Positions 35,973-45,756 are shown, counted from the stretch's first letter. The stretch is 64,000 nt of DNA from Vreelandella titanicae BH1 (GCF_000336575.1 NZ_AOPO01000013.1:1-64000); one strand, 5' to 3'. The notes: generated by a model from the letters alone, not told the origin. Numbers and translations: made by a program.

Positions 35973-37124
35973 ATGAAACTTGTCATCGACGCTAACATCC
36001 CTGCTGCAGACGCCTGCTTTGGCTCCCTGGGTACGCTAACCCGCGTACCCGGGCGGGAAATAAACGCCGCTCACCTTCACGCTGCCGACGCGCTGATTGT
36101 GCGCTCCATTACCCAAGTTAACGATAAGTTGCTTACTGATAGCCCCGTGCGCTTTATTGGCACCTGCACCATCGGCACCGATCATATCGATCAGGTGGCG
36201 CTCGCTAAGCGCGATATCGCTTTCGCCAGTGCCCCCGGCTGCAATGCCGAAGCGGTGGTCGACTACGTATTAAGCAGCCTGCTGACGCTGGCAGAACGCG
36301 ATGGCTGGCTGCTTAGCGAGCGTACCGTGGGTATTGTGGGAGTGGGTAATGTGGGCAGCCACTTGCAAGCACGGCTAACCGCCATGGGCATAGCAACGCT
36401 GGCCTGTGACCCGCCCCGGGCTGAGGAGGAGGGGGTGAGAGGGTTTCACTCTCTAGACGCCCTCATTGAACGCTGTGATGTGCTCTGCCTGCATACGCCG
36501 CTGACCCGCGAAGGCCCTCACGCCTCTTACCAACTACTCAACGCCCAGCGCATCGAAGAGCTGATGCCGGGTTGCGTTGTTCTGAATGCTGGGCGTGGGG
36601 ACTGCCTGGATGGCTTGGCGTTGCGCAGCCGGTTGGCGGGAAAGGGCGATATCAGCGCAATATTGGATGTATGGGAAGATGAGCCGGATATCGACGCTGG
36701 ACTGCGCGATCTGGTCTCGTTGGCAACGCCGCATATTGCCGGGCATAGCCTGGATGGCAAGCTGCGCGGCACCTGGATGATACGGCAAGCGCTGGCGCAC
36801 CACTGCGGCCAACCCAGCGAGCTGACGTTTGCTGATATTTGCCCACCGCCCGCCCTCGCGTCGCTGCATTTGCAGCACGCACTCCCCCCGGAAGACGCCC
36901 TGCGACTCTGCATGCGAGCAGTTTACGACGTACGCCGCGACCACGATGCGCTAGAGCGTCAAACGCTGCATCACGGTATGCGCAAAGGCTTTGACGACTG
37001 CCGCGCCAACTACCCGCTACGCCGCGAGTTCGCTACCCTCAACGTGCGGCTATCAGGGGAGGCGGTAGCGCTAGAGGGTATACTGCGTGGTGCAGGGTTT
37101 GCGGTAACACTAGCTAGATTGTGA
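35973..37124 (+). CDS. pdxB: Erythronate-4-phosphate dehydrogenase
   Basis: Second step of the DXP-dependent pyridoxal phosphate pathway. The 383-residue D-2-hydroxyacid dehydrogenase has the NAD-binding VGIVGVGNVGSHLQARL near residue 118, and the catalytic Arg (LNAGRGDCLD), Glu (WEDEPDID) and His (PHIAGHSLDGK). The long C-terminal extension past residue 290, the PdxB dimerisation domain, separates it from SerA-type enzymes. The start MKLVIDANIPAAD matches the family. Confidence 0.95.
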   Translation: MKLVIDANIPAADACFGSLGTLTRVPGREINAAHLHAADALIVRSITQVNDKLLTDSPVRFIGTCTIGTDHIDQVALAKRDIAFASAPGCNAEAVVDYVLSSLLTLAERDGWLLSERTVGIVGVGNVGSHLQARLTAMGIATLACDPPRAEEEGVRGFHSLDALIERCDVLCLHTPLTREGPHASYQLLNAQRIEELMPGCVVLNAGRGDCLDGLALRSRLAGKGDISAILDVWEDEPDIDAGLRDLVSLATPHIAGHSLDGKLRGTWMIRQALAHHCGQPSELTFADICPPPALASLHLQHALPPEDALRLCMRAVYDVRRDHDALERQTLHHGMRKGFDDCRANYPLRREFATLNVRLSGEAVALEGILRGAGFAVTLARL

Positions 37125-37158
37125 AAAACAGCTATTGAAAACCGATGGCGAAAAACAG

Positions 37159-37182
37159 TAAGGCCCGCAGATGCGGGCCTTA
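37159..37182. terminator. Bidirectional terminator between pdxB and htpX
   Basis: TAAGGCCCGCA, two-base loop, TGCGGGCCTTA (37159-37182), a perfect 11-bp inverted repeat between convergent genes. Confidence 0.8.
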
Positions 37183-37205
37183 AATGTATAAACAGCAGAG
37201 AAAAC

Positions 37206-38111
37206 TTACTGACGATAAGCGGCTTCTTTTAACGCACGGATGCGCTCATCCAGCGGTGGGTGGCTGGCAAATAGCTTTTCCACCAGCGAGCGTGTTTGGC
37301 CTTTGGTGATCGCCATGGCGCGCAGCGTATCCGGCATTTGGTCGGGCAGTGCGGTTTCGGTTTTCAAGCGTGCCAGGGCGCTGACCATCGCGTTGGTGCC
37401 CGCTAAGCGCGCACCGGCTTCGTCGGCGCGGTATTCGCGGTAGCGCGAGAACCAGGCGACGATAGCCGAGGCCAGAATACCAAACACAATCTCAGCGACC
37501 ATGACCACCGCAAAGTAGCCCATAAAGCCCAGGCCGCCTTCGCCATCGCTGCGGCTGCGCAGGAAGTTATCGACTAGATGCGCCACGACCCGGGCAAAGA
37601 ACATCACAAAGGTGTTCACTACGCCCTGAATCAGCGCCAGCGTTACCATATCGCCGTTAGCGACGTGACCAATTTCGTGAGCCAGTACTGCACGCACCTC
37701 TTCTGGACGCATGCGATTCATTAGGCCTGCCGAGACGGCTACCAGCGCGTCGTCTTTGTTCCAACCCGTGGCAAAGGCGTTTGACTGCTGAGCCGGGAAA
37801 ATGCCCACTTCCGGGGTTTTGATACCCGCCTCGCGGGAGAGCTCAGCCACTGTGTCCAACAGCCACTGTTCGGTAGAGTTGGAGGGCGTTTCGATAATCA
37901 CCGTGCCGGTGCTGCGTTTAGCCATCCATTTGGAGATAAACAGCGAGATAATGGAGCCCGCCATACCGAAAATAAAGCAGAAAATCAGCAGGCTGGTGAA
38001 GTTGATGCCCTGGCCGCGCAGGTAACCCTCTACGCCTAGCAGGCGCAGGGTAATGCTGGCGACCAGCAAGACCGCTATATTGGTGCCTAAAAACAGCAGA
38101 ATTCGCATCAT
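37206..38111 (-). CDS. htpX: Membrane protease HtpX
   Basis: Zinc metalloprotease that removes misfolded inner-membrane proteins together with FtsH. The 301-residue protein (E. coli 293) has two N-terminal transmembrane segments (about 4-25 and 38-60), the HEIGH zinc motif near residue 145, two further segments (about 158-185 and 199-222), and the third zinc ligand in the YREYRADEAGA region. The start MMRILLFLGTNIAVLL is family-typical. In E. coli it is Cpx-regulated; no Cpx box was evident to me here. Confidence 0.95.
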   Translation of the reverse strand: MMRILLFLGTNIAVLLVASITLRLLGVEGYLRGQGINFTSLLIFCFIFGMAGSIISLFISKWMAKRSTGTVIIETPSNSTEQWLLDTVAELSREAGIKTPEVGIFPAQQSNAFATGWNKDDALVAVSAGLMNRMRPEEVRAVLAHEIGHVANGDMVTLALIQGVVNTFVMFFARVVAHLVDNFLRSRSDGEGGLGFMGYFAVVMVAEIVFGILASAIVAWFSRYREYRADEAGARLAGTNAMVSALARLKTETALPDQMPDTLRAMAITKGQTRSLVEKLFASHPPLDERIRALKEAAYRQ

Positions 38112-38206
38112 GGTGCAGGTTCTCCCCTAAAGTTCATCGAAGCATTACTAGATTAATGGCTTAGATACGTGCTGTTCATGGCAGTTTCAAGTCATGGCTA
38201 CAAAAG

Positions 38207-39454
38207 CTACTGCCGATAGCGTGACAAGAAGTTGGCAAAACGGTCGAGTGCATCGCCTAATTGGTCGGCCCAGGGCAGCGTGACGATGCGCACATGATCC
38301 GGCTCTGGCCAGTTAAAGGCCGTGCCTTGTACCAGTAAGATTTTTTCCTGTAGCAGCAGATCCAGCACCATCTGCTGGTCGTCTTTGATATTGAAGACCT
38401 TGGGGTCGAGCCGTGGAAAGGCGTACAGCGCGCCTTTAGGTTTTACGCAGGAGACGCCGGGGATTGCGTTCAGTTTCTCCACCGTGATGTCTCGCTGGGC
38501 CAACAGCCGCCCGCCGGGCAGGATTAAATCATTGATCGACTGGTAGCCCCCCAGCGCGGTTTGAATCGCGTGCTGGGCGGGTACGTTGGCACACAGGCGC
38601 ATGGAGGCCAGCATATTCAGCCCCTGAATATAGTCCTGAGCGTTTAGCTTGGCCAAGGTGCCGGAGATAGTCATCCAGCCCGAGCGAAAGCCTGCACAGC
38701 GATAGCTTTTGGAGAGACCGTTCATGGTGATGACCAGTTGGTCATCGTCCGCTAGTGCGCCCGTGGCAGTATGTTCGACGCCGTCATAAAGGATCTTGTC
38801 GTAGATTTCGTCTGAGAACACCACCAGGTTGTGCTGTTTGGCGATCGCCAATACCTCTTTCACCACGGCGGGTGGATACACCGCGCCGGTGGGGTTGTTG
38901 GGGTTGATCAGCACAATGGCACGTGTGTGGCTGGTGATCTTGGCGCGAATATCCGCTGTGTCAGGCGTCCAGTCCGCCTGCTCGTCGCATAGGTAGTGCA
39001 CCGCGTGACCACCGGAAAGGTGGGCGGCGGCGGTCCAGAGCGGGTAGTCCGGCGCGGGAATGAGTACTTCATCGCCGTCGTTGAGCAGCGCCTGCATGGT
39101 CATCACGATCAGCTCAGAGACGCCGTTGCCGATGAAGATATCTTCGATACCTACGCCGGGAATCTGTTTGCGCTGGCACTCCTGCATAATCGCTTTACGG
39201 GCAGAGTAGAGGCCTTTGGAGTCGCAGTAGCCCTGGGCCGTGGGCAGGTTGCGCATCACATCCTGGAGAATCTCTTCCGGCGCCTCAAAACCAAAGGGCG
39301 CAGGGTTGCCAATGTTTAGCTTGAGAATTCGTTGACCTTCCTCTTCCAAGCGCTTGGCGTGGTCGAGTACCGGGCCGCGAATGTCGTAGCAGACATTGTG
39401 CAGCTTATGAGATTTCTTTAACGGTTGTGATTCGTGCGACTGCGGGGTATCCAT
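38207..39454 (-). CDS. alaA: Alanine transaminase AlaA
   Basis: PLP class I aminotransferase, 415 residues, very close to E. coli AlaA (405): NVCYDIRGPVLDHAKRLEEE, KLNIGNPAPFGFEAPEEIL, PTAQGYCDSKGLYSARKAI, INPNNPTGAVY and the PLP-lysine motif NGLSKSYRCAGFRSGWM near residue 250. Makes alanine from pyruvate with glutamate as donor. ATG 39454 is used; a TTG at 39469 would add five residues. Runs in the same direction as htpX, with a 95-bp gap. Confidence 0.95.
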   Translation of the reverse strand: MDTPQSHESQPLKKSHKLHNVCYDIRGPVLDHAKRLEEEGQRILKLNIGNPAPFGFEAPEEILQDVMRNLPTAQGYCDSKGLYSARKAIMQECQRKQIPGVGIEDIFIGNGVSELIVMTMQALLNDGDEVLIPAPDYPLWTAAAHLSGGHAVHYLCDEQADWTPDTADIRAKITSHTRAIVLINPNNPTGAVYPPAVVKEVLAIAKQHNLVVFSDEIYDKILYDGVEHTATGALADDDQLVITMNGLSKSYRCAGFRSGWMTISGTLAKLNAQDYIQGLNMLASMRLCANVPAQHAIQTALGGYQSINDLILPGGRLLAQRDITVEKLNAIPGVSCVKPKGALYAFPRLDPKVFNIKDDQQMVLDLLLQEKILLVQGTAFNWPEPDHVRIVTLPWADQLGDALDRFANFLSRYRQ

Positions 39455-39559
39455 GAGGTGTCTGTCCAAAAGTAGCTAGAGGCCCAAAAGTGTCCAAAAA
39501 GCATGAGTGACTAAAAACAGCGTCCACAAGCCATCGTCGGCTATAGAGCTATTAGGCCA

Positions 39560-40516
39560 TTATGCGTCGGAAAGTGCTTGATTGTCTTCGTCGTTTTGCA
39601 CGGGCGGCGGAGGAATGTCTGCCGGGGTTTCAAGCGTTAGCCTGCCCAGCTTGCCATCACGCAGTTCGTGAAGCAGCACTTCCGCGCCGCGGTGCAGATC
39701 AACGGCGCCGCCGGGACGCAGGCCGCCTCGGCGGGCAGCGATATCTTTTAAGATGGCGTTACCGTCGAAGCCAGCAATAGCGAGAAAGTCGGGCTTTTTC
39801 GGGCCATCCGCATCAATGTCATGGGGGATATCCGGCGCGGTGTAAGAGGGCAGCTCTTTGAGCTTATAACGCTCGGTGAGCGCTTCGGGGTAGCGTTTGG
39901 CCAGCTCTGCGCTGGTAACAATGGCTACATCGGCGTACTCGATAGCGGTATCGCGAATGGCGCCGGTGGCGGCAAGCCGATAGGCGCTGGCCTGGTCCTC
40001 AATCTTCGGCCACAGCACTCCCGGGGTGTCGGTGAGTGCCACACGCCCATCGATACGCACCTTTTGCTGGCGCTTGGTGACTGCTGGCTCATTGCCGGTT
40101 TTAGCGATTTTTCGCCCGGCCAGGCCGTTAATCAGCGTGGATTTTCCCACGTTGGGAATACCCATCACCATCACGCGCACATCCCGGTCAGCACGAACGG
40201 CACCGGCCAGCTCATGGCACAGCTTGGGAATTTTCTTTAGCTCGCGGGTGTTGGTCGTCGTGACTGCCAAGGCACGCATATTCTCTTGGGCATCGAAATA
40301 AGCCACCCATTCGGCCGTTCGCTCCGGGTCAGCGAGATCTGCCCGGGAGAGAATTTTCAGCACCGGCTTATGGCGGGTTAGCTCGGCCAGCATTGGGTTG
40401 GCGCTGGAGTAGGGCAGACGCGCATCGAGTACCTCGATGACTACGTCAATTTCAGGCAGCACCTCCTTAATCTGGCGGCGGGCCTTGTTCATATGTCCGG
40501 GGAACCAGCCGAGCAT
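39560..40516 (-). CDS. rbgA: Circularly permuted ribosome-biogenesis GTPase (RbgA/YlqF family)
   Basis: A 318-residue GTPase of the YlqF/YawG family. The G motifs are permuted: G4/G5 (SRADLAD, near residue 60) come before G1 (GIPNVGKST, near 125) and G3 (DTPG near 172). WFPGHMNKARRQI is the family-specific N-terminus. Members assist late 50S assembly in Gram-positives; the proteobacterial role is less studied. The C-terminal tail is Pro/Asp-rich. ATG 40516 has CAGGAG 6 nt upstream. Confidence 0.92.
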   Translation of the reverse strand: MLGWFPGHMNKARRQIKEVLPEIDVVIEVLDARLPYSSANPMLAELTRHKPVLKILSRADLADPERTAEWVAYFDAQENMRALAVTTTNTRELKKIPKLCHELAGAVRADRDVRVMVMGIPNVGKSTLINGLAGRKIAKTGNEPAVTKRQQKVRIDGRVALTDTPGVLWPKIEDQASAYRLAATGAIRDTAIEYADVAIVTSAELAKRYPEALTERYKLKELPSYTAPDIPHDIDADGPKKPDFLAIAGFDGNAILKDIAARRGGLRPGGAVDLHRGAEVLLHELRDGKLGRLTLETPADIPPPPVQNDEDNQALSDA

Positions 40517-40554
40517 GGGTTTCTCCTGCAAGTACAAAATAGCGGCACAAAAAA

Positions 40555-40585
40555 GCGGGCTGCCATTCTAGCAGATGGCGCCCGC
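40555..40585 (-). terminator. Terminator of msrB
   Basis: GCGGGC and GCCCGC with inner CCAT/ATGG pairs, followed on the minus strand by a T-run; it separates msrB from the GTPase gene. Confidence 0.65.
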
Positions 40586-40619
40586 CTTGCTGGGTTTCCT
40601 TGAGAGGATTTATCAGCGA

Positions 40620-41018
40620 TTACTCGTCGGGGTGAAATTCCAACGACACTGAGTTAATGCAGTAGCGCAACCCAGTAGTCTCCGGTGGGCCGTCGGGGAA
40701 CACATGGCCCAGATGAGCATCGCAGTGGGAACAAACTACCTCCGTGCGCTGCATGCCGTGAGTGGTATCCGTATGCTCCTCAACGCAGCGGCTACCCAGT
40801 GGCCGATCAAAGCTTGGCCAACCGCAGCCAGCATCGAATTTGTGCTCATTCTCAAACAGCGGCGCATGACAGCAGACGCAGTGGTAAATACCCTGCGCAT
40901 CACGCACCTGATAATCGCCAGTGAATGGGCGTTCTGTGCCTTTCTCACGTGCTACGCGGTACTGCTCTGGGGTTAGCTGCTGTTGCCACTCGTCAGGGGA
41001 TTTTTCTATTTTCGCCAT
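40620..41018 (-). CDS. msrB: Peptide-methionine (R)-S-oxide reductase
   Basis: Reduces methionine-R-sulfoxide in proteins. The 132-residue single-domain MsrB has two zinc CxxC pairs (CVCC near residue 44 and CSHC near 93) and the catalytic Cys in LRYCINSVSL near 116. FDAGCGWPSFDRPL is the family motif. ATG 41018 is preceded by GGGAGAGGA; the ATG at 41042 lies upstream of that site. Confidence 0.96.
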   Translation of the reverse strand: MAKIEKSPDEWQQQLTPEQYRVAREKGTERPFTGDYQVRDAQGIYHCVCCHAPLFENEHKFDAGCGWPSFDRPLGSRCVEEHTDTTHGMQRTEVVCSHCDAHLGHVFPDGPPETTGLRYCINSVSLEFHPDE

Positions 41019-41155
41019 GCTCTGTTCCTCTCCCTTATGCATTGCGCTTACATCGCTGAGGCCAAGTGTTGTTTGGACTCACTAGCCTAGTGACACCACT
41101 TGATCATCATGAGTTTCAGCATGGGCGATTATACATCGCTGTGCCAGTGTAAGCG

Positions 41156-42742
41156 CTATACGCTAGCCGCGCCGCCGTTACTGCGCGGGTCGTGGGCGCT
41201 CTCTATCAACCCATCCGGATGGTGCACAATACCGCCTGCATGGCCCATGGTGTCACTGAATGCCTCGGGCAGCACTTCCACATCGTGGCCTGCCGTTGCC
41301 AGGGCGGTGACTAGGGCGTCGTCAAAACGCGCTTCGAGTTTCAAGTTAGTGCTGGTTTCGCCCCAGGTGCGCCCCAGCAGCCAGCGGGGGGCCGTAATCG
41401 CCTGCTGCAGCGGCATGCCATGCAGCGCGTAGCGCGAAAATACCGCTGCCTGGGTCTGCGGCTGGCCTTCACCGCCCATAGTGCCGTAAACCATGGTGCG
41501 GCCATCGTTAAATTTGGCCAGCGCCGGGTTCAACGTGTGGAAGGGTTTGCGACCAGGGGCTAAGCCGCGCAGGTCGTCGGGGTTAAGCGAGAAGCTGATG
41601 CCGCGGTTTTGCCATAGCACGCCGCTTTCTGGCAGCACCACGCCACTACCAAACTCCCAGTAGATGCTCTGAATAAAGCTCACCGAACGTCCTTCGCTAT
41701 CCACGGTGCCCATCCAAATGGTATCGCCTGGCGCTGGTTCGTGGGGCCAGGGTAGGGCGTGCTGCGGGTCGATCTGAGCCGCTTCTAAGCCAATGTTCTC
41801 TTCGCTGAGCAAATCTTGCAGCGGTGTTGGCACACGGCCGGGGTCAGTGATGTTTTGGTCGCGCAGGATAAAGGCGCGTTTGGTGGCTTCAATCAGGCCA
41901 TGCAGGTGGCCAAAACCGTTGGGCTCGGCGGCTTTTAGGCGCTCGTAGATACCTAAAATCATTAACGAGGCCATGCCTTGGGTCGGCGCAGGCAGGTTAT
42001 AGAGCGTGGCATCCTGAAGCGTTACTTCCAGCGGTGTGACTCGCTGGGCGCGGTAGGCGTGAAAGTCTGCCAGGCGCAGTGGGCTGCCGACGGCCTCTAA
42101 ATCCCGCGCCATACTGGCGGCCAGCTCGCCGCGGTAGAAGTCATCTAATCCTGCTTCTGCCAAACGCTTGAGTGTGGCGGCCAAACGCGGCTGGCGCAGC
42201 CGTTCGCCTTCACGGGGTACCTGGCCGTTAAGCAGCAGGGTGTCACTAAAGCCTGGGCTTTGGGTTAAACGCTCAAGGTGTTTGGCGGTAAGCGCTTCCT
42301 GGCTCTGGGAGACCGCAATACCCCCCTCGGCATGATGAATGGCGTCAGCCAGTAGTGTGGTGAGAGGCAACTGCTTGCCCCATGCCGACGCCACGTTCAG
42401 CGCTTCATGCCAGCCGCCAATGGTACCGGCCATGGTGAGGGCGGCTTTGGGGCCGCGCTCGGGAATCTGCGTTTCACCGGCGTAGAAGTCTGTGCTGGCA
42501 AGCCCCGCCGCAGGGCCGCAGGCGTCAATGGCAATGGGCGCTTTGCCCGGCTCATGAATTAGCCAGAATCCATCGCCACCCAGGGCGTTCATATGCGGGT
42601 AAACCACCGCAATGGCAGCAGCGGCTGCGACCATGGCTTCCACCGCGTTACCACCCTGTTTAAGCACATCTCGCCCGGCACTGGCAGCTAGGTGATGAGG
42701 AGCGACGCAGCTGCCGCCGTAACTACGTTGGGTGTGGAGCAT
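41156..42742 (-). CDS. Gamma-glutamyltransferase family protein (Ggt/YwrD-like)
   Basis: N-terminal nucleophile hydrolase family enzyme, 528 residues, expected to self-process. The nucleophilic Thr is probably in APGDTIWMGTVDSEGRSVS near residue 345, and the small subunit carries GYGTMGGEGQPQTQ-like glycines (YGTMGGEGQPQTQ near 428). I see no signal peptide, so it is likely cytoplasmic, as for YwrD-type members and unlike periplasmic Ggt. It is last in dctP-dctQ-dctM-ggt (70-bp gap), suggesting it acts on a product of the imported compound; substrate unknown. Confidence 0.88.
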   Translation of the reverse strand: MLHTQRSYGGSCVAPHHLAASAGRDVLKQGGNAVEAMVAAAAAIAVVYPHMNALGGDGFWLIHEPGKAPIAIDACGPAAGLASTDFYAGETQIPERGPKAALTMAGTIGGWHEALNVASAWGKQLPLTTLLADAIHHAEGGIAVSQSQEALTAKHLERLTQSPGFSDTLLLNGQVPREGERLRQPRLAATLKRLAEAGLDDFYRGELAASMARDLEAVGSPLRLADFHAYRAQRVTPLEVTLQDATLYNLPAPTQGMASLMILGIYERLKAAEPNGFGHLHGLIEATKRAFILRDQNITDPGRVPTPLQDLLSEENIGLEAAQIDPQHALPWPHEPAPGDTIWMGTVDSEGRSVSFIQSIYWEFGSGVVLPESGVLWQNRGISFSLNPDDLRGLAPGRKPFHTLNPALAKFNDGRTMVYGTMGGEGQPQTQAAVFSRYALHGMPLQQAITAPRWLLGRTWGETSTNLKLEARFDDALVTALATAGHDVEVLPEAFSDTMGHAGGIVHHPDGLIESAHDPRSNGGAASV

Positions 42743-42812
42743 CTTTGAATCCTTGTTTTTAAGTAAATAATTATTAAGTAAATATTTGTTAAATAAATGC
42801 TAAGGCAGATCG

Positions 42813-44138
42813 TTACCAGCCAATGGCTTCGGGCAACCAGGTAGCAATGCTGGGAAAGATAAATACCAGCGCGACGGCGACGAACTGTAAGCCGATAAAC
42901 GGTAGCGCGCCTTTATAAATATCCAGCGTCGAGACTTCTTTCGGCGCCACGCCCTTGAGGAAAAACAACGACCAGCCAAAGGGTGGGGTAAGAAACGACG
43001 TTTGTAGCACCAGCCCCACCAGAATGCCCAGCCACACCATATCGACGCCCATCTGCACAAAGAAGGGTAAAAATAACGGTAGGGCAATATAGCTGATCTC
43101 AATCCACTCCAGGAAGAAACCCAGCACAAACATCAGCAGCAGCATGAATAGCATCGCGCCTAATTCGCCGCCGGGCACCCAGTCGAACATACGGGCAACC
43201 AAATGCTCGCCGCCCAATCCGCGAAATGCCAGGCCAAATACCTGGGCGCTGATCAAAATAAAGAACACCATGGCCGAGATCACCAGCGTGGCCTTGGCAA
43301 CTTCTTTGAGTAGCGCAAAGGTTAACCGCCCCGAGCAGGCTACAATTAGCAATGCTCCTAGCGCACCCATTGAGGCTGCTTCAGTAGGCGCGGCAATGCC
43401 GCCAATAATCGACCCTAATACCGCAAACACCAACCCCACTGGCGGGCCTACCACGGTAATCACTTTGCGTATCAACTGACCCCGGCCCATTTCTGCACGC
43501 TCCTCGGCAGGAATAGGCGGCATTAAGTTGGGGTAGAGCTTGGCGATCACCAGAATGGCAATAATATACACCGCCGCCAGGGTTAGTCCCGGCACCATGG
43601 CGGCGGCGAACATCGTACCGACTGATTCGCCCAGAATTTCCGCGAGCAGAATCAGCACCAGGCTGGGCGGAATAATCTGCCCCAAGGTGCCGGATGCGCA
43701 GATCATTCCGGTGGCCAGGGTTTTAGGGTAGCCGCGGCGTAGCAGCGTCGGTAGCGTGAGCAGGCCAAGGGTAACGATAGTGGCGCCCACGATGCCGGTG
43801 GCGGCGCCTAACAGCACGCCCACGAGGATGATCGCCACGCCCATGCCGCCTGAAATGCCGCCGAACAAGTGGCCGATGACATCGATCAACTCCTCTGCCA
43901 GCTTCGACTTCTCCAGCATCACCCCCATAAACACAAATAGCGGTATGGCCATAAAGGTGTAATTGGTCACTACGCCGTAAATACGTGATGGCAGCAGATT
44001 AAACAGCATTGGCCCAAAGCCAACGTAGCCAAAGAAAAAGGCCGTCGCCGCGATACTGATGCCTACCGGAATACCTATCAGCAGGAACACAAAAAAAGCC
44101 ACGATCATGCCGATCGCGAGCCATTCATTGGGAGACAT
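42813..44138 (-). CDS. dctM: TRAP transporter large permease (DctM family)
   Basis: Catalytic membrane subunit of a tripartite ATP-independent periplasmic transporter, 441 residues with about 12-13 membrane segments. VPVGISIAATAFFFGY, the ATGIVGATIVTLGLLTLP stretch and PPFGWSLFFLKGVAP are typical DctM features. The Na+-driven import depends on the binding protein encoded two genes upstream. Starts three bases after the dctQ stop. Confidence 0.93.
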   Translation of the reverse strand: MSPNEWLAIGMIVAFFVFLLIGIPVGISIAATAFFFGYVGFGPMLFNLLPSRIYGVVTNYTFMAIPLFVFMGVMLEKSKLAEELIDVIGHLFGGISGGMGVAIILVGVLLGAATGIVGATIVTLGLLTLPTLLRRGYPKTLATGMICASGTLGQIIPPSLVLILLAEILGESVGTMFAAAMVPGLTLAAVYIIAILVIAKLYPNLMPPIPAEERAEMGRGQLIRKVITVVGPPVGLVFAVLGSIIGGIAAPTEAASMGALGALLIVACSGRLTFALLKEVAKATLVISAMVFFILISAQVFGLAFRGLGGEHLVARMFDWVPGGELGAMLFMLLLMFVLGFFLEWIEISYIALPLFLPFFVQMGVDMVWLGILVGLVLQTSFLTPPFGWSLFFLKGVAPKEVSTLDIYKGALPFIGLQFVAVALVFIFPSIATWLPEAIGW

Positions 44139-44141
44139 GCG

Positions 44142-44651
44142 TTATTCACCTCGTGTGGGTAGGGCGAAAGCCTGACGCAGCGCGTGGGCCAGCCCTTGCA
44201 GCGCGAGAAGGAGAAAACCGAATGGGATCAGAGATTTGAGAAGCCAGCGCAGAGGCAGGCCGCCGGGGTTGGGCGACGCCTCGCCGCGGGCGAACGACTG
44301 GGCGATCCAGGGCAGCGTCAGCCAGGCGATATACAGCCCCATCACCAGCAGCAAGAGTCCGCCGATCACTTCAATCACCCGTTGCAGGCCTACAGGGAAG
44401 CGCTCGTAGAAAACATCGACGCGCACCTGCTCGCCCATCAATAGCAAATACGACATGCCAAACAGTGCAATAGGTGAGATCAAGTGCCACTGCAGCTCCT
44501 GCAGCCATATCGCGCCAATGCTGAACACATAGCGCATCAATACGTCGCCAGCGACGAGTCCGACTAAAACCACGCAGGTCCAGGCGGCGATCCAGCCAAA
44601 TAGCCGAACCACCGCCTCAACTCCGTGGACAAAAAATGCCACGGCGCGCAT
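44142..44651 (-). CDS. dctQ: TRAP transporter small permease (DctQ family)
   Basis: A 169-residue membrane protein with four transmembrane helices (about 18-40, 52-75, 90-113, 133-155). LQELQWHLISPIALFGMSYLL and RVDVFYERFP are the DctQ hallmarks (the ExxxH/RVD region). It pairs with DctM downstream; its ATG lies one base past the stop of the binding-protein gene. Confidence 0.92.
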   Translation of the reverse strand: MRAVAFFVHGVEAVVRLFGWIAAWTCVVLVGLVAGDVLMRYVFSIGAIWLQELQWHLISPIALFGMSYLLLMGEQVRVDVFYERFPVGLQRVIEVIGGLLLLVMGLYIAWLTLPWIAQSFARGEASPNPGGLPLRWLLKSLIPFGFLLLALQGLAHALRQAFALPTRGE

Positions 44652-44652
44652 A

Positions 44653-45756
44653 TCAGACTCCGATAATGTCGTTTAACCAAGCACGCTCACTGGCGCCTGC
44701 CCAGCGGTCATGGTTGGCTTTAAAGGCCATGTAGTTATCGTGCACTTTGCGCACCAGCGGGTCAGCGTTGGCCTCTGTCGCCAGGGTATCTTGAGTGGCT
44801 TCGCGCAGCGCATCGATAACGGGGGTAGGTAGCATGCTGGCAGTGACGCCTTCGTTCTCCACTAGATCTGTCATGGCTTCGCCATTGACCGCTTCAGACC
44901 AAGTCACACTCTCTAAGCAGGCGGCCATACAGGCGGTTTTGACAATCATCTGCAGATCTTCTGGCAGACTATCCCAGTGGGTTTTCGAGATAAGCAGTTC
45001 GCCCGTGGTCGAGGGTTCGTGCCAGCCTGTAGTGTGGTAGAACTTGGCGGCGTTATGCAGGCCCATGCGACGGTCTTGGAAGGGGCCTACGAATTCAGCT
45101 GCATCAATCACGCCACGCTCCAGCGCGGGGAAGATTTCACCACCGGGCAGTACACGGGCATCCACGCCAAGCGAAGAGTAAACCTGGCCCGCCAAGCCAG
45201 GAACGCGCATGCGCAGCCCGTTGAGCTGGCTAATATCCTCGATCGGTTCGCGGAACCAGCCGGTCATTTGCACGCCGGTATTGTTCAGCGGGAAGGCGAC
45301 CATGCCGTAGGGCTCATACACTTCGTGCCAAAGCTCCAAGCCGCCGCCGTGGTAAAGCCACGCCATATGGCCCATAAAGCTCATACCAAATGGAACAGTA
45401 GTGAAGTACTGAGCGGCAAAGGTGGTGCCTGACCAGAAGTAACTATTGGCGGCATTCATCTCGATGGTGCCGCTTTGAACGGCTTCAAAGCCTTCAAAGG
45501 CTGGGATCAGCTCGCCGGATGAAAAATGCTGAATATTGAGTCGTCCGCCGGACATGGCGTTGATTTTGGCGATCACGTCAGTGGGGCTGCCAGGGCCTTC
45601 CACGTAAAAGGGCGAGCCGGGCGGGTAAGCATTGGTCATACGCCAGTTGAAGCTCTCAGCGGACTGCGCACGGGCGATAGACGGGGCGCCCAATACAAGG
45701 CCTGCCGTGGAGGAGACGGCAGCTGTGGTGAGAAACTTGCGACGGGATAAGGACAT
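44653..45756 (-). CDS. dctP: TRAP transporter substrate-binding protein (DctP/TakP-like)
   Basis: A periplasmic binding protein of 367 residues with a twin-arginine signal (SRRKFLTTAAVSSTAGLVLG, cut after ARA, about residue 30). The central ligand-contact segment LNGLRMRVPGLAGQVYSSLG near 180 is typical; the Arg of RMRVPG usually binds the carboxylate. Similarity to TakP-type (2-oxo acid) proteins suggests an organic acid ligand, unproven. GAGGTG lies upstream of ATG 45756; the open frame to 45768 starts before it. Head of the dctPQM-ggt operon. Confidence 0.92.
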   Translation of the reverse strand: MSLSRRKFLTTAAVSSTAGLVLGAPSIARAQSAESFNWRMTNAYPPGSPFYVEGPGSPTDVIAKINAMSGGRLNIQHFSSGELIPAFEGFEAVQSGTIEMNAANSYFWSGTTFAAQYFTTVPFGMSFMGHMAWLYHGGGLELWHEVYEPYGMVAFPLNNTGVQMTGWFREPIEDISQLNGLRMRVPGLAGQVYSSLGVDARVLPGGEIFPALERGVIDAAEFVGPFQDRRMGLHNAAKFYHTTGWHEPSTTGELLISKTHWDSLPEDLQMIVKTACMAACLESVTWSEAVNGEAMTDLVENEGVTASMLPTPVIDALREATQDTLATEANADPLVRKVHDNYMAFKANHDRWAGASERAWLNDIIGV

